Positions 1 through 6,789 are shown, counted from the stretch's first letter. The stretch: 6,893 nt of DNA from Spirochaetales bacterium (GCA_007121695.1 SKKC01000194.1:1-6893), one strand, 5' to 3'. The notes: generated by a model from the letters alone, not told the origin. Numbers and translations are program-made.

Positions 1-1
1 G

Positions 2-1186
2 CGGGCACGTCTTCTTCGCTGGTATCTTCCGATTCAGATAGCGTCGGCCGTTGCGCTCATGATTGCAATTGCACTCCACGCGGCCCACACAGGTGGTTTC
101 AGTATCGCTGGTGGCGAGGGCCTTGCAGCGGGTTCCGCGTTTGCCCTGTTTGCTATATCGGTCAAAGCGGCGGTGTTTCCGCTTCATATCTGGATGGTGG
201 AAACCTACCCGCAGGTCCGACCGGTAACCACCGTCATTCTTTCGGCCTTCGGTACCAAGACCGGCGTCTTTGCCGCGCTCCGGCTGATTCCCGGCCTTGC
301 GGGGCTCGAGCTGTTCGGTGCGATCAGCGCGCTTCTCGCTGTGCTGTACGCCCTGCGACAGAAGACGCTCAGGCGTTTCCTGAGTTTCCACATAGCGAGT
401 CAGATCGGCTACATGATCGCCGGTATTGGAGCGGTCGCGACGACCGCGCAACTCGCGGGTGTGTACCACCTGTCGAATCATGTCATGTACAAGGGGCTTC
501 TGCTCATGACGGCGGCCGTGCTTGCACGGCGCTTCTCCGAAGAGAACATGTATGCGATTCGGGAACGCGCCTGGCGTACGAGCTGGCCGCTGTTTCTCGC
601 AGCGCTTATCGGTGCGCTCTCGATTTCGGGAGTGCCTCCGTTTAACGGTTTTGTCAGCAAGGCCTTTCTGAAAGCGAACGTCGGAAGCGAGGTGTCATAC
701 TGGCTGCTGGTTGCAGCGAGTGTCGGTACTGCCATGTCCTTTACCAAGTTTCTCTGGCTCTCGTTTCTCGGCGGGCACATTGAAGCACGGAAGGCAGCCT
801 CCGATCCGGCAGACCGGACTACCGCCTGGAGCAGGCCGGGCGAGGGCCTTGCGATGCTGCTCTTGAGTCTTGCCTGCGTGGGTATGACCTTCCTTCCCCT
901 CGTTATGTTTCCGCAGATCACCCTCTCGTACCCGTTTTCTGTCAACGCGATTATCGCGGGGCTGTGGCCGGCTGCTCTGGGAGCTGTCGGGTTCTTTCTC
1001 GTCTACCGCTATCTCCTGCCGGTCCTTCACCTTATGCCGACAGGCGCGACGGCCACGCGAATCGCGGCTGCTGTCTGGACTGCGTGGTCGCGGTCGGTGC
1101 GGTCCCTGCACACGGGTGATCTTCGCGACAGCATTGGATGGATGCTTGTGGGTCTTATAGTGATCTGGATCGTAATGCTGATATGA
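2..1186 (+). CDS. MrpD/NuoL-family proton-conducting antiporter subunit, 5'-truncated
   Basis: This is the C-terminal ~394 residues of a polytopic inner-membrane protein of the family shared by Mrp Na+/H+ antiporter subunit D and complex I NuoL/M/N (Proton_antipo_M). The frame is open back to base 2 with no stop. Family members run about 480-500 residues, so roughly 100 N-terminal residues lie outside the window and the ATG at 59 is internal. Visible hallmarks are the TM7 lysine in VKAAVFPLHIW (codon 164-166), the broken-helix segment FLSFHIASQIGYM, the half-channel region YHLSNHVMYKGLLL, and the TM12 segment SGVPPFNGFVSK with its lysine. The C-terminus has a basic amphipathic stretch, then LHTG and a last hydrophobic helix, like the end of NuoL-type proteins. 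By family role it conducts protons or exchanges Na+/H+ within a multi-subunit complex. Other Mrp, complex I or hydrogenase subunits would have to lie upstream, so the exact complex is undecided. It overlaps the next gene by 4 nt. Confidence 0.88.
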   Translation, partial: RARLLRWYLPIQIASAVALMIAIALHAAHTGGFSIAGGEGLAAGSAFALFAISVKAAVFPLHIWMVETYPQVRPVTTVILSAFGTKTGVFAALRLIPGLAGLELFGAISALLAVLYALRQKTLRRFLSFHIASQIGYMIAGIGAVATTAQLAGVYHLSNHVMYKGLLLMTAAVLARRFSEENMYAIRERAWRTSWPLFLAALIGALSISGVPPFNGFVSKAFLKANVGSEVSYWLLVAASVGTAMSFTKFLWLSFLGGHIEARKAASDPADRTTAWSRPGEGLAMLLLSLACVGMTFLPLVMFPQITLSYPFSVNAIIAGLWPAALGAVGFFLVYRYLLPVLHLMPTGATATRIAAAVWTAWSRSVRSLHTGDLRDSIGWMLVGLIVIWIVMLI

Positions 1187-3540
1187 GCAACCACCGAACC
1201 GACGTACTTTCCGCCCAGGAACGAAGCACGGGCCTCGGCTACTTCATGAAACACATCACCTGGAATGGTCTTGGTGTGTTCCTTCTGAATCAGACCATTG
1301 TCTCGCTCATGGCGATACACTTCGGCGCAAGCAATCTGGAGCTGGGCTATATCGGCGCGGCATTCCGCGTTGCCGGGATCGCGTCGCTCTTTGTGCCGCG
1401 GCTGTTCCGGGGCGTCCGAATCAACAAGCTCTTTGGCTGGGGCTGGATGATACGTGGATTCACGGCCATCCTCTATGTCTTTCTGTTGTTCATGAGCGAC
1501 CTTCCCGCACGCATTTTCATTCTCGTCGTGTTTTCTGCCTTCTGTCTCAGTCGCGCAATTGGCGTTTCGGTTGCTCACGCGGTGCAAAGCGATTTCATGC
1601 GTTCCCGCGACGCAAGCGGCGCGTTCGTCAAGCTGAACATTCGCCTGGCCTGGGCGCAGCTGGTGTCGCAGCTGCTGAGCTTCGGGCTTCTGTCGGTCGC
1701 GCTGTTCGAAGGCATTCTTGGCCTCATCGTAATTTCCCTTATTGGCGTTGTCATGAACACCGTGGCTTCGTGGTACCTGCTGAAGCTGCCGGGCAGGGCG
1801 ACCGTCGAGGTAAAGCAGGAACGCAGTACCGTGCAGACATTCCTGTGGAGCATGCGTCGACGCGAGCACGCGATCCCGCTGCTTGTTCACGGGCTCGGCA
1901 TGGGTCTTGTTGTTCTATTCGGTTTTCAGGTTGTGTTCATGCGACGCGTGCTGGGTCTGCCGAATAACGTGGCAATTCTGCTCGTGGTACTGGAGGCTGT
2001 CAGCGCGCTCATTGCCAACAGCGCTCTCAAACCGTTTGCAGACAGCATTGGTGACCGACCGCTGCTGGTCCTGAGCACCCTCGGATTAACGGTGGTTGCC
2101 TTGATCTGGGCCTTTATTCCCGCGACCCTGCCGATACCGGTGTATTTCCTGCTCGGCTTTACCGCCTTCCTGTTCAAGCGGAGTCTGCTCACGCTCAAGG
2201 GATCGGTTATGGTAAAGTCGGTGCCGGAACACAATCGCGTCGCGTACACCTCGTCGGCGAACGTGATGCTCGCAGTCATTGCGCTCGTTATCGGACTCGC
2301 GGGGGGAGGGCTTGCGGATGCTGCCGCGCATCTGCCGGATTTCGTGGTGCACGACTTCACGTTCACCTTTCTTTTGACAGCAGTTCTGTCGGCGGTAACG
2401 CTCGTGCTGAGCACTCAGCTGCCGGGTACCCGCGATCTTTCGCTGCGAGAGACGGCGGACATCATGTTCTCGGTCCGCAATCTGCGCGCGTTCATTGACG
2501 CGTATCAGCTGGATTTCGCAGTCGATGCGGCCCACCGTGAAACCCTGTTGCTCTCGCTTGAGCGAAGCTCGACCACCGTGGCGACCTACCGTCTGCGGGA
2601 GCGGCTGCTCGGACCCCATGTGTCCGAACGGGAGAGCGTCCTTCGGACGCTGTTTCGCAGCCCCAGGCTTGAACTGCTTCCGGACATACTCGCCGAGGCA
2701 CAGGACACAGGCAGCTTCACCCGGCGAGAGGCGATCTTCTGTCTCGGTGCGTATCGGGACCCATCGGCAGAAGCGGTGCTGCGCGAAATCGTCGAGACAC
2801 CCGATCCGGACATCGAAGCGGTGTGCATAGCCCTCAAGAGTCTGGCACGCATGTACCGGCATACCGACGACCTGGGGACCGACGACCTGGCGACCGGCGA
2901 GCTGGCGACCGGCGAGCTGGCGACCGACGAAGACGGATCGCCGTCCCGGCGGACAGCCGTACTCGCCCGCATCAGGCGCATGCTCGCTCAAGGTCAGACG
3001 CTGCCGTTTCGGGGACGCCTTGATCTACGTCTCGCGGAGTCCATTCTTGACCCGGACGGGTCGCAGCTTTCCACCCTGTTCGAAGATGCGGCGCAACCCG
3101 ACAGTCCCGGTTTTGCCACGACACGGTTCATGATCGCCTTTCGCCGGCTCGGGCTCGAGCCCGGTCTCGATTCCTATCTCAAGGCGGAAGTCCGAAACAC
3201 CGATCGAGGGTTTGAGGAACTGATAGAAGACGCATCCGAGTTCGCAGTCTTCAAGGCGCAGCGCGCGCAGATTCTGCGGTGGGCGAGCGTTTGCGAATAC
3301 CAGACCATGTGGGCGTGGATCTCCGAGCAGATCACGAACATGGTGGACCCGGGAGTTCTGACCACCGCCTCGAAGACCTGGGTCGCAGGGGTCGCGCAGT
3401 CAGCGCAGCGGTACGCAGAACTCGTGGCGGGGGACACGCGCACCGCCCCGGACGAGGTGGCTCGTATCATGGCCCTCGCGGGCTTGTACGCGCTGCATCA
3501 TATGCTGGCAGCAGGTGATTCTGCTGTCGAACATCCGTAA
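1183..3540 (+). CDS. MFS transporter fused to C-terminal HEAT-like repeat domain
   Basis: A 785-residue protein. Residues ~20-410 form about twelve hydrophobic helices typical of the major facilitator superfamily. The second half has a cytoplasmic loop of motif-A type (LKPFADSIGDRP, about residues 282-293), and a late helix contains GLAGGGLADAA. Residues ~420-785 are hydrophilic and helical. The clearest HEAT-like units are LLPDILAEAQ..., then RREAIFCLGAYRDPSAEAVLREIV followed by IEAVCIALKSLARM; the remainder is probably more divergent helical repeat. The start at 1183 is preferred over the ATG at 1138 because it gives the classic ATGA overlap with the upstream stop, and translation reading through that overlap fits the lack of a Shine-Dalgarno sequence. 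Ordinary MFS carriers are about 400 residues, so the ~360-residue tail is an added module, probably regulatory or partner-binding (inference). The substrate cannot be read from the sequence. It converges on the next gene with a 5-bp gap and no visible terminator hairpin. Confidence 0.85.
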   Translation: MSNHRTDVLSAQERSTGLGYFMKHITWNGLGVFLLNQTIVSLMAIHFGASNLELGYIGAAFRVAGIASLFVPRLFRGVRINKLFGWGWMIRGFTAILYVFLLFMSDLPARIFILVVFSAFCLSRAIGVSVAHAVQSDFMRSRDASGAFVKLNIRLAWAQLVSQLLSFGLLSVALFEGILGLIVISLIGVVMNTVASWYLLKLPGRATVEVKQERSTVQTFLWSMRRREHAIPLLVHGLGMGLVVLFGFQVVFMRRVLGLPNNVAILLVVLEAVSALIANSALKPFADSIGDRPLLVLSTLGLTVVALIWAFIPATLPIPVYFLLGFTAFLFKRSLLTLKGSVMVKSVPEHNRVAYTSSANVMLAVIALVIGLAGGGLADAAAHLPDFVVHDFTFTFLLTAVLSAVTLVLSTQLPGTRDLSLRETADIMFSVRNLRAFIDAYQLDFAVDAAHRETLLLSLERSSTTVATYRLRERLLGPHVSERESVLRTLFRSPRLELLPDILAEAQDTGSFTRREAIFCLGAYRDPSAEAVLREIVETPDPDIEAVCIALKSLARMYRHTDDLGTDDLATGELATGELATDEDGSPSRRTAVLARIRRMLAQGQTLPFRGRLDLRLAESILDPDGSQLSTLFEDAAQPDSPGFATTRFMIAFRRLGLEPGLDSYLKAEVRNTDRGFEELIEDASEFAVFKAQRAQILRWASVCEYQTMWAWISEQITNMVDPGVLTTASKTWVAGVAQSAQRYAELVAGDTRTAPDEVARIMALAGLYALHHMLAAGDSAVEHP
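2863..2922 (+). repeat. 15-bp in-frame minisatellite in the MFS-HEAT gene
   Basis: Four direct 15-bp copies begin at 2863, 2878, 2893 and 2908. Copies three and four are identical (accggcgagctggcg). The first two differ from them at a few bases, and a degenerate fifth copy starts at 2923 with accgacga. They encode the pentapeptide series TDDLG, TDDLA, TGELA, TGELA, then TDE, at residues 561-580 in an acidic linker between helical repeats. The unit is a multiple of three, so copy-number change would alter linker length without shifting frame. Confidence 0.93.
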
Positions 3541-3545
3541 GGTCA

Positions 3546-4091
3546 TTACCCTGCTGCGTCCTCTATCTCGATGCGAAACATCGGAAGCACGTTAATAATG
3601 TCAGTCAATCCATCGTGATCGGCACGGTGCGGGATCAGTAGCGCGTGTGAGGTTCTCCCACCCGGCGTCTCGGGAATCGGAAAAAGGTAGAAGTGCATGG
3701 TGAGACCCCTGGTGTGTATGGTCAGGAACTCATCCCCTTCGTTTCCGGTCAGTCCGGCCTCTTCGTATACAACCGCATGGAGCGATCCGGCCTTTTCGCC
3801 CGCCGGACCCATTCTCATGTGATACAGCGCAACGCCGAACATGTAGTCGTGCGCAAGCGCATCGCCGGGGTGGTGTTCAATGAACAGGAGCTCAACAGCG
3901 CGCTGCGGTTCGTTCGACGGCTGCAGCATGACACCATTCGGGTATTCCGATGCGGGCAGGATGCGGACGTGCCCGTCGGTCCGAAGCGTGAACCCGTCCA
4001 CGAAGTACCTCGACTCGGCCAGAGCCGGAACCGCCCCTGCGAGCAACGTATACATCACACACAGCACAAACCGTCGTACAAGAAGCGCCAT
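3546..4091 (-). CDS. Secreted or periplasmic protein of unknown function
   Basis: A 181-residue protein with a clear signal peptide: basic RR at residues 6-7, a hydrophobic core FVLCVMYTLLAGAV, and an AxA-type cleavage site PALA|E after about residue 25. There is no lipobox cysteine at the site, so Sec export and release by signal peptidase I are expected. I do not recognise a family in the mature ~156 residues. They look beta-rich, alternating short hydrophobic strands with Gly, Pro and acidic turns, and carry several His/Met residues (FIEHHPGDALAHDYMFG, LYHMRMG) that could bind metal, though this is speculative. The start is well supported by GGAGGT placed 5 nt upstream. It lies 87 bp downstream of the DinB-like gene on the same strand and may be co-transcribed with it, although it has its own candidate promoter. 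Strong antisense frames exist here, but only this one has both a signal peptide and a ribosome-binding site. Confidence 0.82.
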   Translation of the reverse strand: MALLVRRFVLCVMYTLLAGAVPALAESRYFVDGFTLRTDGHVRILPASEYPNGVMLQPSNEPQRAVELLFIEHHPGDALAHDYMFGVALYHMRMGPAGEKAGSLHAVVYEEAGLTGNEGDEFLTIHTRGLTMHFYLFPIPETPGGRTSHALLIPHRADHDGLTDIINVLPMFRIEIEDAAG

Positions 4092-4096
4092 GGGGG

Positions 4097-4117
4097 ACCT
4101 CCGTATACGCTATTCTA
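4097..4117 (-). promoter_or_regulatory. Shine-Dalgarno and candidate -10 box of the secreted-protein gene
   Basis: On the - strand, GGAGGT (4102-4097) sits 5 nt before the ATG at 4091, an excellent match to the 16S rRNA tail. Upstream, TAGAAT (4117-4112) matches a sigma-70 -10 box at 5 of 6 positions and would give a leader of about 14 nt. I found no convincing -35 box at 16-18 nt spacing, so the ribosome site is solid and the promoter is tentative. Confidence 0.55.
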
Positions 4118-4178
4118 AACCCGACGCACCGAACCGAGTAAGGCGAGCACGAAGGCCGCGCGGGCCAAATCCGGCTAC

Positions 4179-4688
4179 TTAGAGGAGATAGCGGAAAAGG
4201 TTCGAGAAGTCGTTTTCAATACCGCGGTCGTCGAGCACCTGCGCCAGCTGCCCGCGGTGGTGTGTCTGGTGGTTGAACATGTGCAGCAGGCACTGCCATC
4301 GGGGCAGGCTGTAGCTGTCGCCGTGCGGGCTTCGAAGCGCAACGTCCTGCAGCAGCACCCCGGCTGACAGCCCATCGCAGTACCGGTCAATCACTGCGTC
4401 GGCTTCCGCGCGAATAGCGACCCATTCGTCCGGCTGCGTTTCCGTTCGCTCGACGATTGCACCGATTCGTTTTGAAAGAGCCCGCGGAGCAGCGTCGTCC
4501 CCATACCACAGATGCCGGATCCAGCCGATGTCACCCGACGCAACATGCATAAGCAGATCCAGAACCGAGCCAAAATACGTCGTGCCCGCCTCGGTGCACA
4601 GCGACTCGTTATCGGCAACGACGGACTGCAGAACCTGATTGACCTCGCGGTTGTACAACGCGAGCGTGGCGAATGTTTCCTTGTTCAT
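4179..4688 (-). CDS. DinB/YfiT-family metal-binding four-helix protein
   Basis: A 169-residue protein matching the DinB/YfiT superfamily in length and pattern. Family members fold as a four-helix bundle holding a divalent metal with three histidines. The likely ligands here are His48 in LLMHVASGD and His140 and His144 in FNHQTHHRGQL, where the H-x3-H motif followed by RGQ is the family signature. Known relatives include bacillithiol- and mycothiol-dependent S-transferases and damage-inducible proteins of unknown activity, so a thiol-transferase role is possible but not shown. The open frame extends upstream to 4799 and includes an ATG at 4718. I choose the ATG at 4688 because it gives the usual domain start and because a consensus -10 box (TATAAT, 4701-4696) places transcription start at about 4689, excluding upstream starts. 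No Shine-Dalgarno is evident, as expected for a leaderless mRNA. It is divergent from the methyltransferase gene and lies upstream of the secreted-protein gene. Confidence 0.86.
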   Translation of the reverse strand: MNKETFATLALYNREVNQVLQSVVADNESLCTEAGTTYFGSVLDLLMHVASGDIGWIRHLWYGDDAAPRALSKRIGAIVERTETQPDEWVAIRAEADAVIDRYCDGLSAGVLLQDVALRSPHGDSYSLPRWQCLLHMFNHQTHHRGQLAQVLDDRGIENDFSNLFRYLL

Positions 4689-4716
4689 ACGAAGTATTAT
4701 ATGCTGGTAGGTAGCC
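4689..4716. promoter_or_regulatory. Compact divergent promoter with overlapping -10 boxes
   Basis: These 28 bp are the whole gap between two divergent starts. The block at 4695-4701 (tattata) reads as consensus TATAAT on the - strand (4701-4696) and as TATTAT, 5 of 6, on the + strand (4695-4700). Usual -10 to +1 spacing predicts starts at about 4689 (-) and 4707 (+), giving an essentially leaderless DinB mRNA and a leader of about 10 nt for the methyltransferase. The -35 matches on both sides are poor and would lie inside the opposite coding regions. Confidence 0.5.
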
Positions 4717-5316
4717 ATGAACCATCCCGAAACCCTGTTCGACGCAGTCATGTACCCGCTGGAGGCCGTGAGCCTGAACCGGAAACGGCGAAGGCTCATA
4801 CCCCGCGCGTGGGGCGATGTGCTCGAGATAGGCGCCGGAACCGGAGTAAACCTGCGATACTACGACCCGACGTCGATCCGATCACTGCTTCTGACCGACC
4901 TGTCGACCGGCGACAGGCTGCGCGAGCGTGCCGCAGCGTTTCAGCGCCGCGCCGGGCTTCCCGGGGACGCCGTGACGGTACGCGACGCAGACGCCATGAA
5001 ACTCCCGGTTCCGGATGGTGCGTTCGATACCGTTGTCATGACCCTCGTGTTCTGCTCGGTCCCCGACCAGCACGCGGGCTTCGCCGAAGTGAAGCGCGTG
5101 CTCCGTCCCGGAGGCCAGCTGCTGTTTATTGAGCACGTCCGTCCCCACAGTGCCGTCCGGCACCTCGTCGATCAGCTGAATCCGCTGTGGTTCCGGCTGA
5201 CCAGAGAGTGCAATATTAACCGCGACACTGCCGCGGCCATGCACGCGAGCGGCTTCTTCTTCGACGAAATTACCGTATCGGGGCGCGGGTTCCTGATCCA
5301 CGGCGTGGCACGATAG
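4717..5316 (+). CDS. Class I SAM-dependent methyltransferase, METTL7/TMT1-like
   Basis: A 199-residue Rossmann-fold methyltransferase. Motif I is VLEIGAGTG (residues 35-43), the SAM-binding glycine loop. The acidic end of strand 2 is in LLLTDLS (Asp61). RDADAMKLPVPDGAFDTVV (89-107) carries the motif II region with Asp92 and Asp104, and VLRPGGQLLFIEHV (128-141) is the post-motif segment typical of UbiE/Methyltransf_11 enzymes. The C-terminal signature, with EHV followed by LNPLWFRLTRECNINRDT (154-171), resembles the METTL7/TMT1 group and bacterial proteins often labelled phosphatidylethanolamine N-methyltransferase. Acceptors in that group include small thiols and lipids; which applies here is unknown. 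Length and ends look complete. The ribosome-binding site is weak (AGGT, 4 nt before ATG). The gene is divergent from the DinB-like gene across 28 bp and converges on the symporter gene with a 14-bp gap. Confidence 0.88.
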   Translation: MNHPETLFDAVMYPLEAVSLNRKRRRLIPRAWGDVLEIGAGTGVNLRYYDPTSIRSLLLTDLSTGDRLRERAAAFQRRAGLPGDAVTVRDADAMKLPVPDGAFDTVVMTLVFCSVPDQHAGFAEVKRVLRPGGQLLFIEHVRPHSAVRHLVDQLNPLWFRLTRECNINRDTAAAMHASGFFFDEITVSGRGFLIHGVAR

Positions 5317-5330
5317 GGCCCGATCCCCGT

Positions 5331-6782
5331 CTACGCAAGTACCTCCGCGAGCGCTCGAGCCTCTTCCTCGTCGTCGGCCGAAAGGTGCCCCCCGGCGTCA
5401 CGACGGCGAGCGAGCAGCGCCTTCAGCCTTCCGTGACGCTCCGGTGTCAGCGGATAGCGGAAGGAAAGCAGCAGTAGAATGATGATGAACACCACAGGCA
5501 CGAGGGCAAATACGAGTCTGAGCGTCAGCAGAAACTGCGGTGTCTGCGTCAGCTCGGTCACGAGCGTACGCCCGGCTTCCGTGGTTTCAACCGGAGGAAC
5601 GTAGCCCGCAAGGTCTATCGCCTGTCCAACCAGAAATATCGCGAACGCGCCGGTCAGCTTGCGAAGAAATGTCTGTACCCCGGCAAAAATGCCCTCCCGC
5701 CGGTGACCGCTTATAAGCTCGTCCACATCCGGAATGTCCGGGAAGATCGCGTAGGCCATGACAATGACCCCGCCGGTTCCCGTCCCGACAAGCCCGGCGA
5801 ACACGAAGAACATCCAGGTGGGGGTATGCGGCCCGAGCAGAAAACTGCTGAGCATCGCAAGCCCCCAGATTACCGCACCCACCGTGAACGACACGACCTT
5901 GCTGTACCGGGTGCTGAGCCGGTAGTAGAGCGGCAGGCATATCAGCTGCACGATCAGAAGCGTTCCGAGCAGCAGGTTGGTAATCTCGGGTACCTGCAGG
6001 TAGTGGGTCACGAAAAAGACGATAATCGAGAGGACCACGTCCATTGCCGCGAACGAAAACAGAAACATCAGAATAAACAGCCGGAACGACCTGATGCGAA
6101 ACGGTTCGAGGAATGCTTTCATGCTGCCCGGTGTCGTGCGCCGGGTGAACTCGGGTCTCTCGCGTGTCGAGAGAAAGGTTGCGATATATGGCAGGGCGAA
6201 AAACAGCCCGAAGACAAGCCCCATGAGCGGATAGCCGACCGATCGTGAGGGCGCAGCGTTAATAATAACGAGCGGCAGGAGCGCACAGACGAGCGTCGAC
6301 GCTTCGGAGAACGCCAGGCGCACTGCAGTCAGCCCGCTCCTGTCTGCGTAGTCGAGCGTCAGCTCGCTCGCCAGCGCATTATACGGCACCATGACCATGG
6401 TAATGACGGTGGAGAAGAACAGGTAGGACGCCAGGGCGTAGGCGAATCGCGCAGACTCCGCTTCAAACGCGGCCGGATACCACAGCGCGACAAAACTGAG
6501 CACAATGAAGGGAATACCGATCAGAAAATAGGGGCGCCGTCGCCCCCAGCGGCTGTTCGTACGGTCCGAAATCATGCCCATGATCGGGTCGCTGACCGCA
6601 TCCCAGCCGCGCGCGATCAGTACGATCAGTCCTGCAAGCCCCGGTCGAATACCGACGACGTCGGTCAGAAAAATCAGATACAGCGTCGAAACAATGAAAA
6701 ACGCACCACCCCCATACAGGTCACCAAGCCCGTATCCGATCTTCCGCCCCGTCGACAAACGTTCGGCCTGCACACTACTCAT
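5331..6782 (-). CDS. GPH-family (MelB-like) MFS cation symporter
   Basis: A 483-residue inner-membrane carrier of the glycoside-pentoside-hexuronide:cation symporter family (MFS_2). GYGLGDLYGGGAFF opens helix I. The family signature RGWDAVSDPIMGMISD with WGRRRP follows at residues 58-84, where Asp61 and Asp65 match the MelB helix-II aspartates that bind the coupling cation. Around residues 345-376, PDIPDVDE...GHRREG...LRK corresponds to the conserved helix X-XI region, and Lys375 matches the essential MelB lysine. Positions equivalent to the MelB sugar-site aspartates of helices I and IV appear to be Gly and Val (from remembered MelB sequence), so the substrate is probably not melibiose-like. 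About twelve hydrophobic helices precede a charged C-terminal tail. The start at 6782 is chosen over the GTG at 6881 because AAGGAG lies 7 nt upstream and the extension is not membrane-carrier-like. It ends 14 bp from the convergent methyltransferase gene. Confidence 0.9.
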   Translation of the reverse strand: MSSVQAERLSTGRKIGYGLGDLYGGGAFFIVSTLYLIFLTDVVGIRPGLAGLIVLIARGWDAVSDPIMGMISDRTNSRWGRRRPYFLIGIPFIVLSFVALWYPAAFEAESARFAYALASYLFFSTVITMVMVPYNALASELTLDYADRSGLTAVRLAFSEASTLVCALLPLVIINAAPSRSVGYPLMGLVFGLFFALPYIATFLSTRERPEFTRRTTPGSMKAFLEPFRIRSFRLFILMFLFSFAAMDVVLSIIVFFVTHYLQVPEITNLLLGTLLIVQLICLPLYYRLSTRYSKVVSFTVGAVIWGLAMLSSFLLGPHTPTWMFFVFAGLVGTGTGGVIVMAYAIFPDIPDVDELISGHRREGIFAGVQTFLRKLTGAFAIFLVGQAIDLAGYVPPVETTEAGRTLVTELTQTPQFLLTLRLVFALVPVVFIIILLLLSFRYPLTPERHGRLKALLARRRDAGGHLSADDEEEARALAEVLA

Positions 6783-6789
6783 GTACTGT

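Noticed and set aside
1138..1182. Upstream ATG for the MFS-HEAT gene
   Set aside because: It lies deep inside the previous gene. The ATGA junction at 1183 is the typical coupled start, and the added residues are not MFS-like.
1027..1890. 287-codon open frame on the - strand
   Set aside because: It is antisense to the MrpD-like and MFS-HEAT genes, is rich in charged residues and Gln/His with no domain, and has no ribosome site. It is a shadow of GC-rich codon use.
2086..2991. 301-codon open frame on the - strand, including GRQLAGRQ repeats
   Set aside because: It lies wholly antisense to the MFS-HEAT gene. The peptide repeat is simply the minisatellite read on the other strand.
3693..4118. 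141-codon + strand frame
   Set aside because: It is antisense to the secreted-protein gene, which has a signal peptide and a strong ribosome site. This frame has neither.
4154..4166. GGCC-gcgcg-GGCC hairpin between the DinB-like and secreted-protein genes
   Set aside because: The stem is only 4 bp and no T-tract follows on the - strand, so it is not a convincing terminator.
4689..4799. N-terminal extension of the DinB-like protein to 4799 or 4718
   Set aside because: It would overlap the methyltransferase start, lies upstream of the consensus -10 box, and adds sequence not expected for the family.
4512..5132. 206-codon + strand frame spanning the DinB-like and methyltransferase genes
   Set aside because: It overlaps two well-supported genes in wrong frames, and its translation is an Arg-rich low-complexity shadow.
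5703..6248. 181-codon + strand frame
   Set aside because: It is antisense to the symporter gene and very rich in Glu, Lys, His and Arg, the typical complement of hydrophobic membrane codons.
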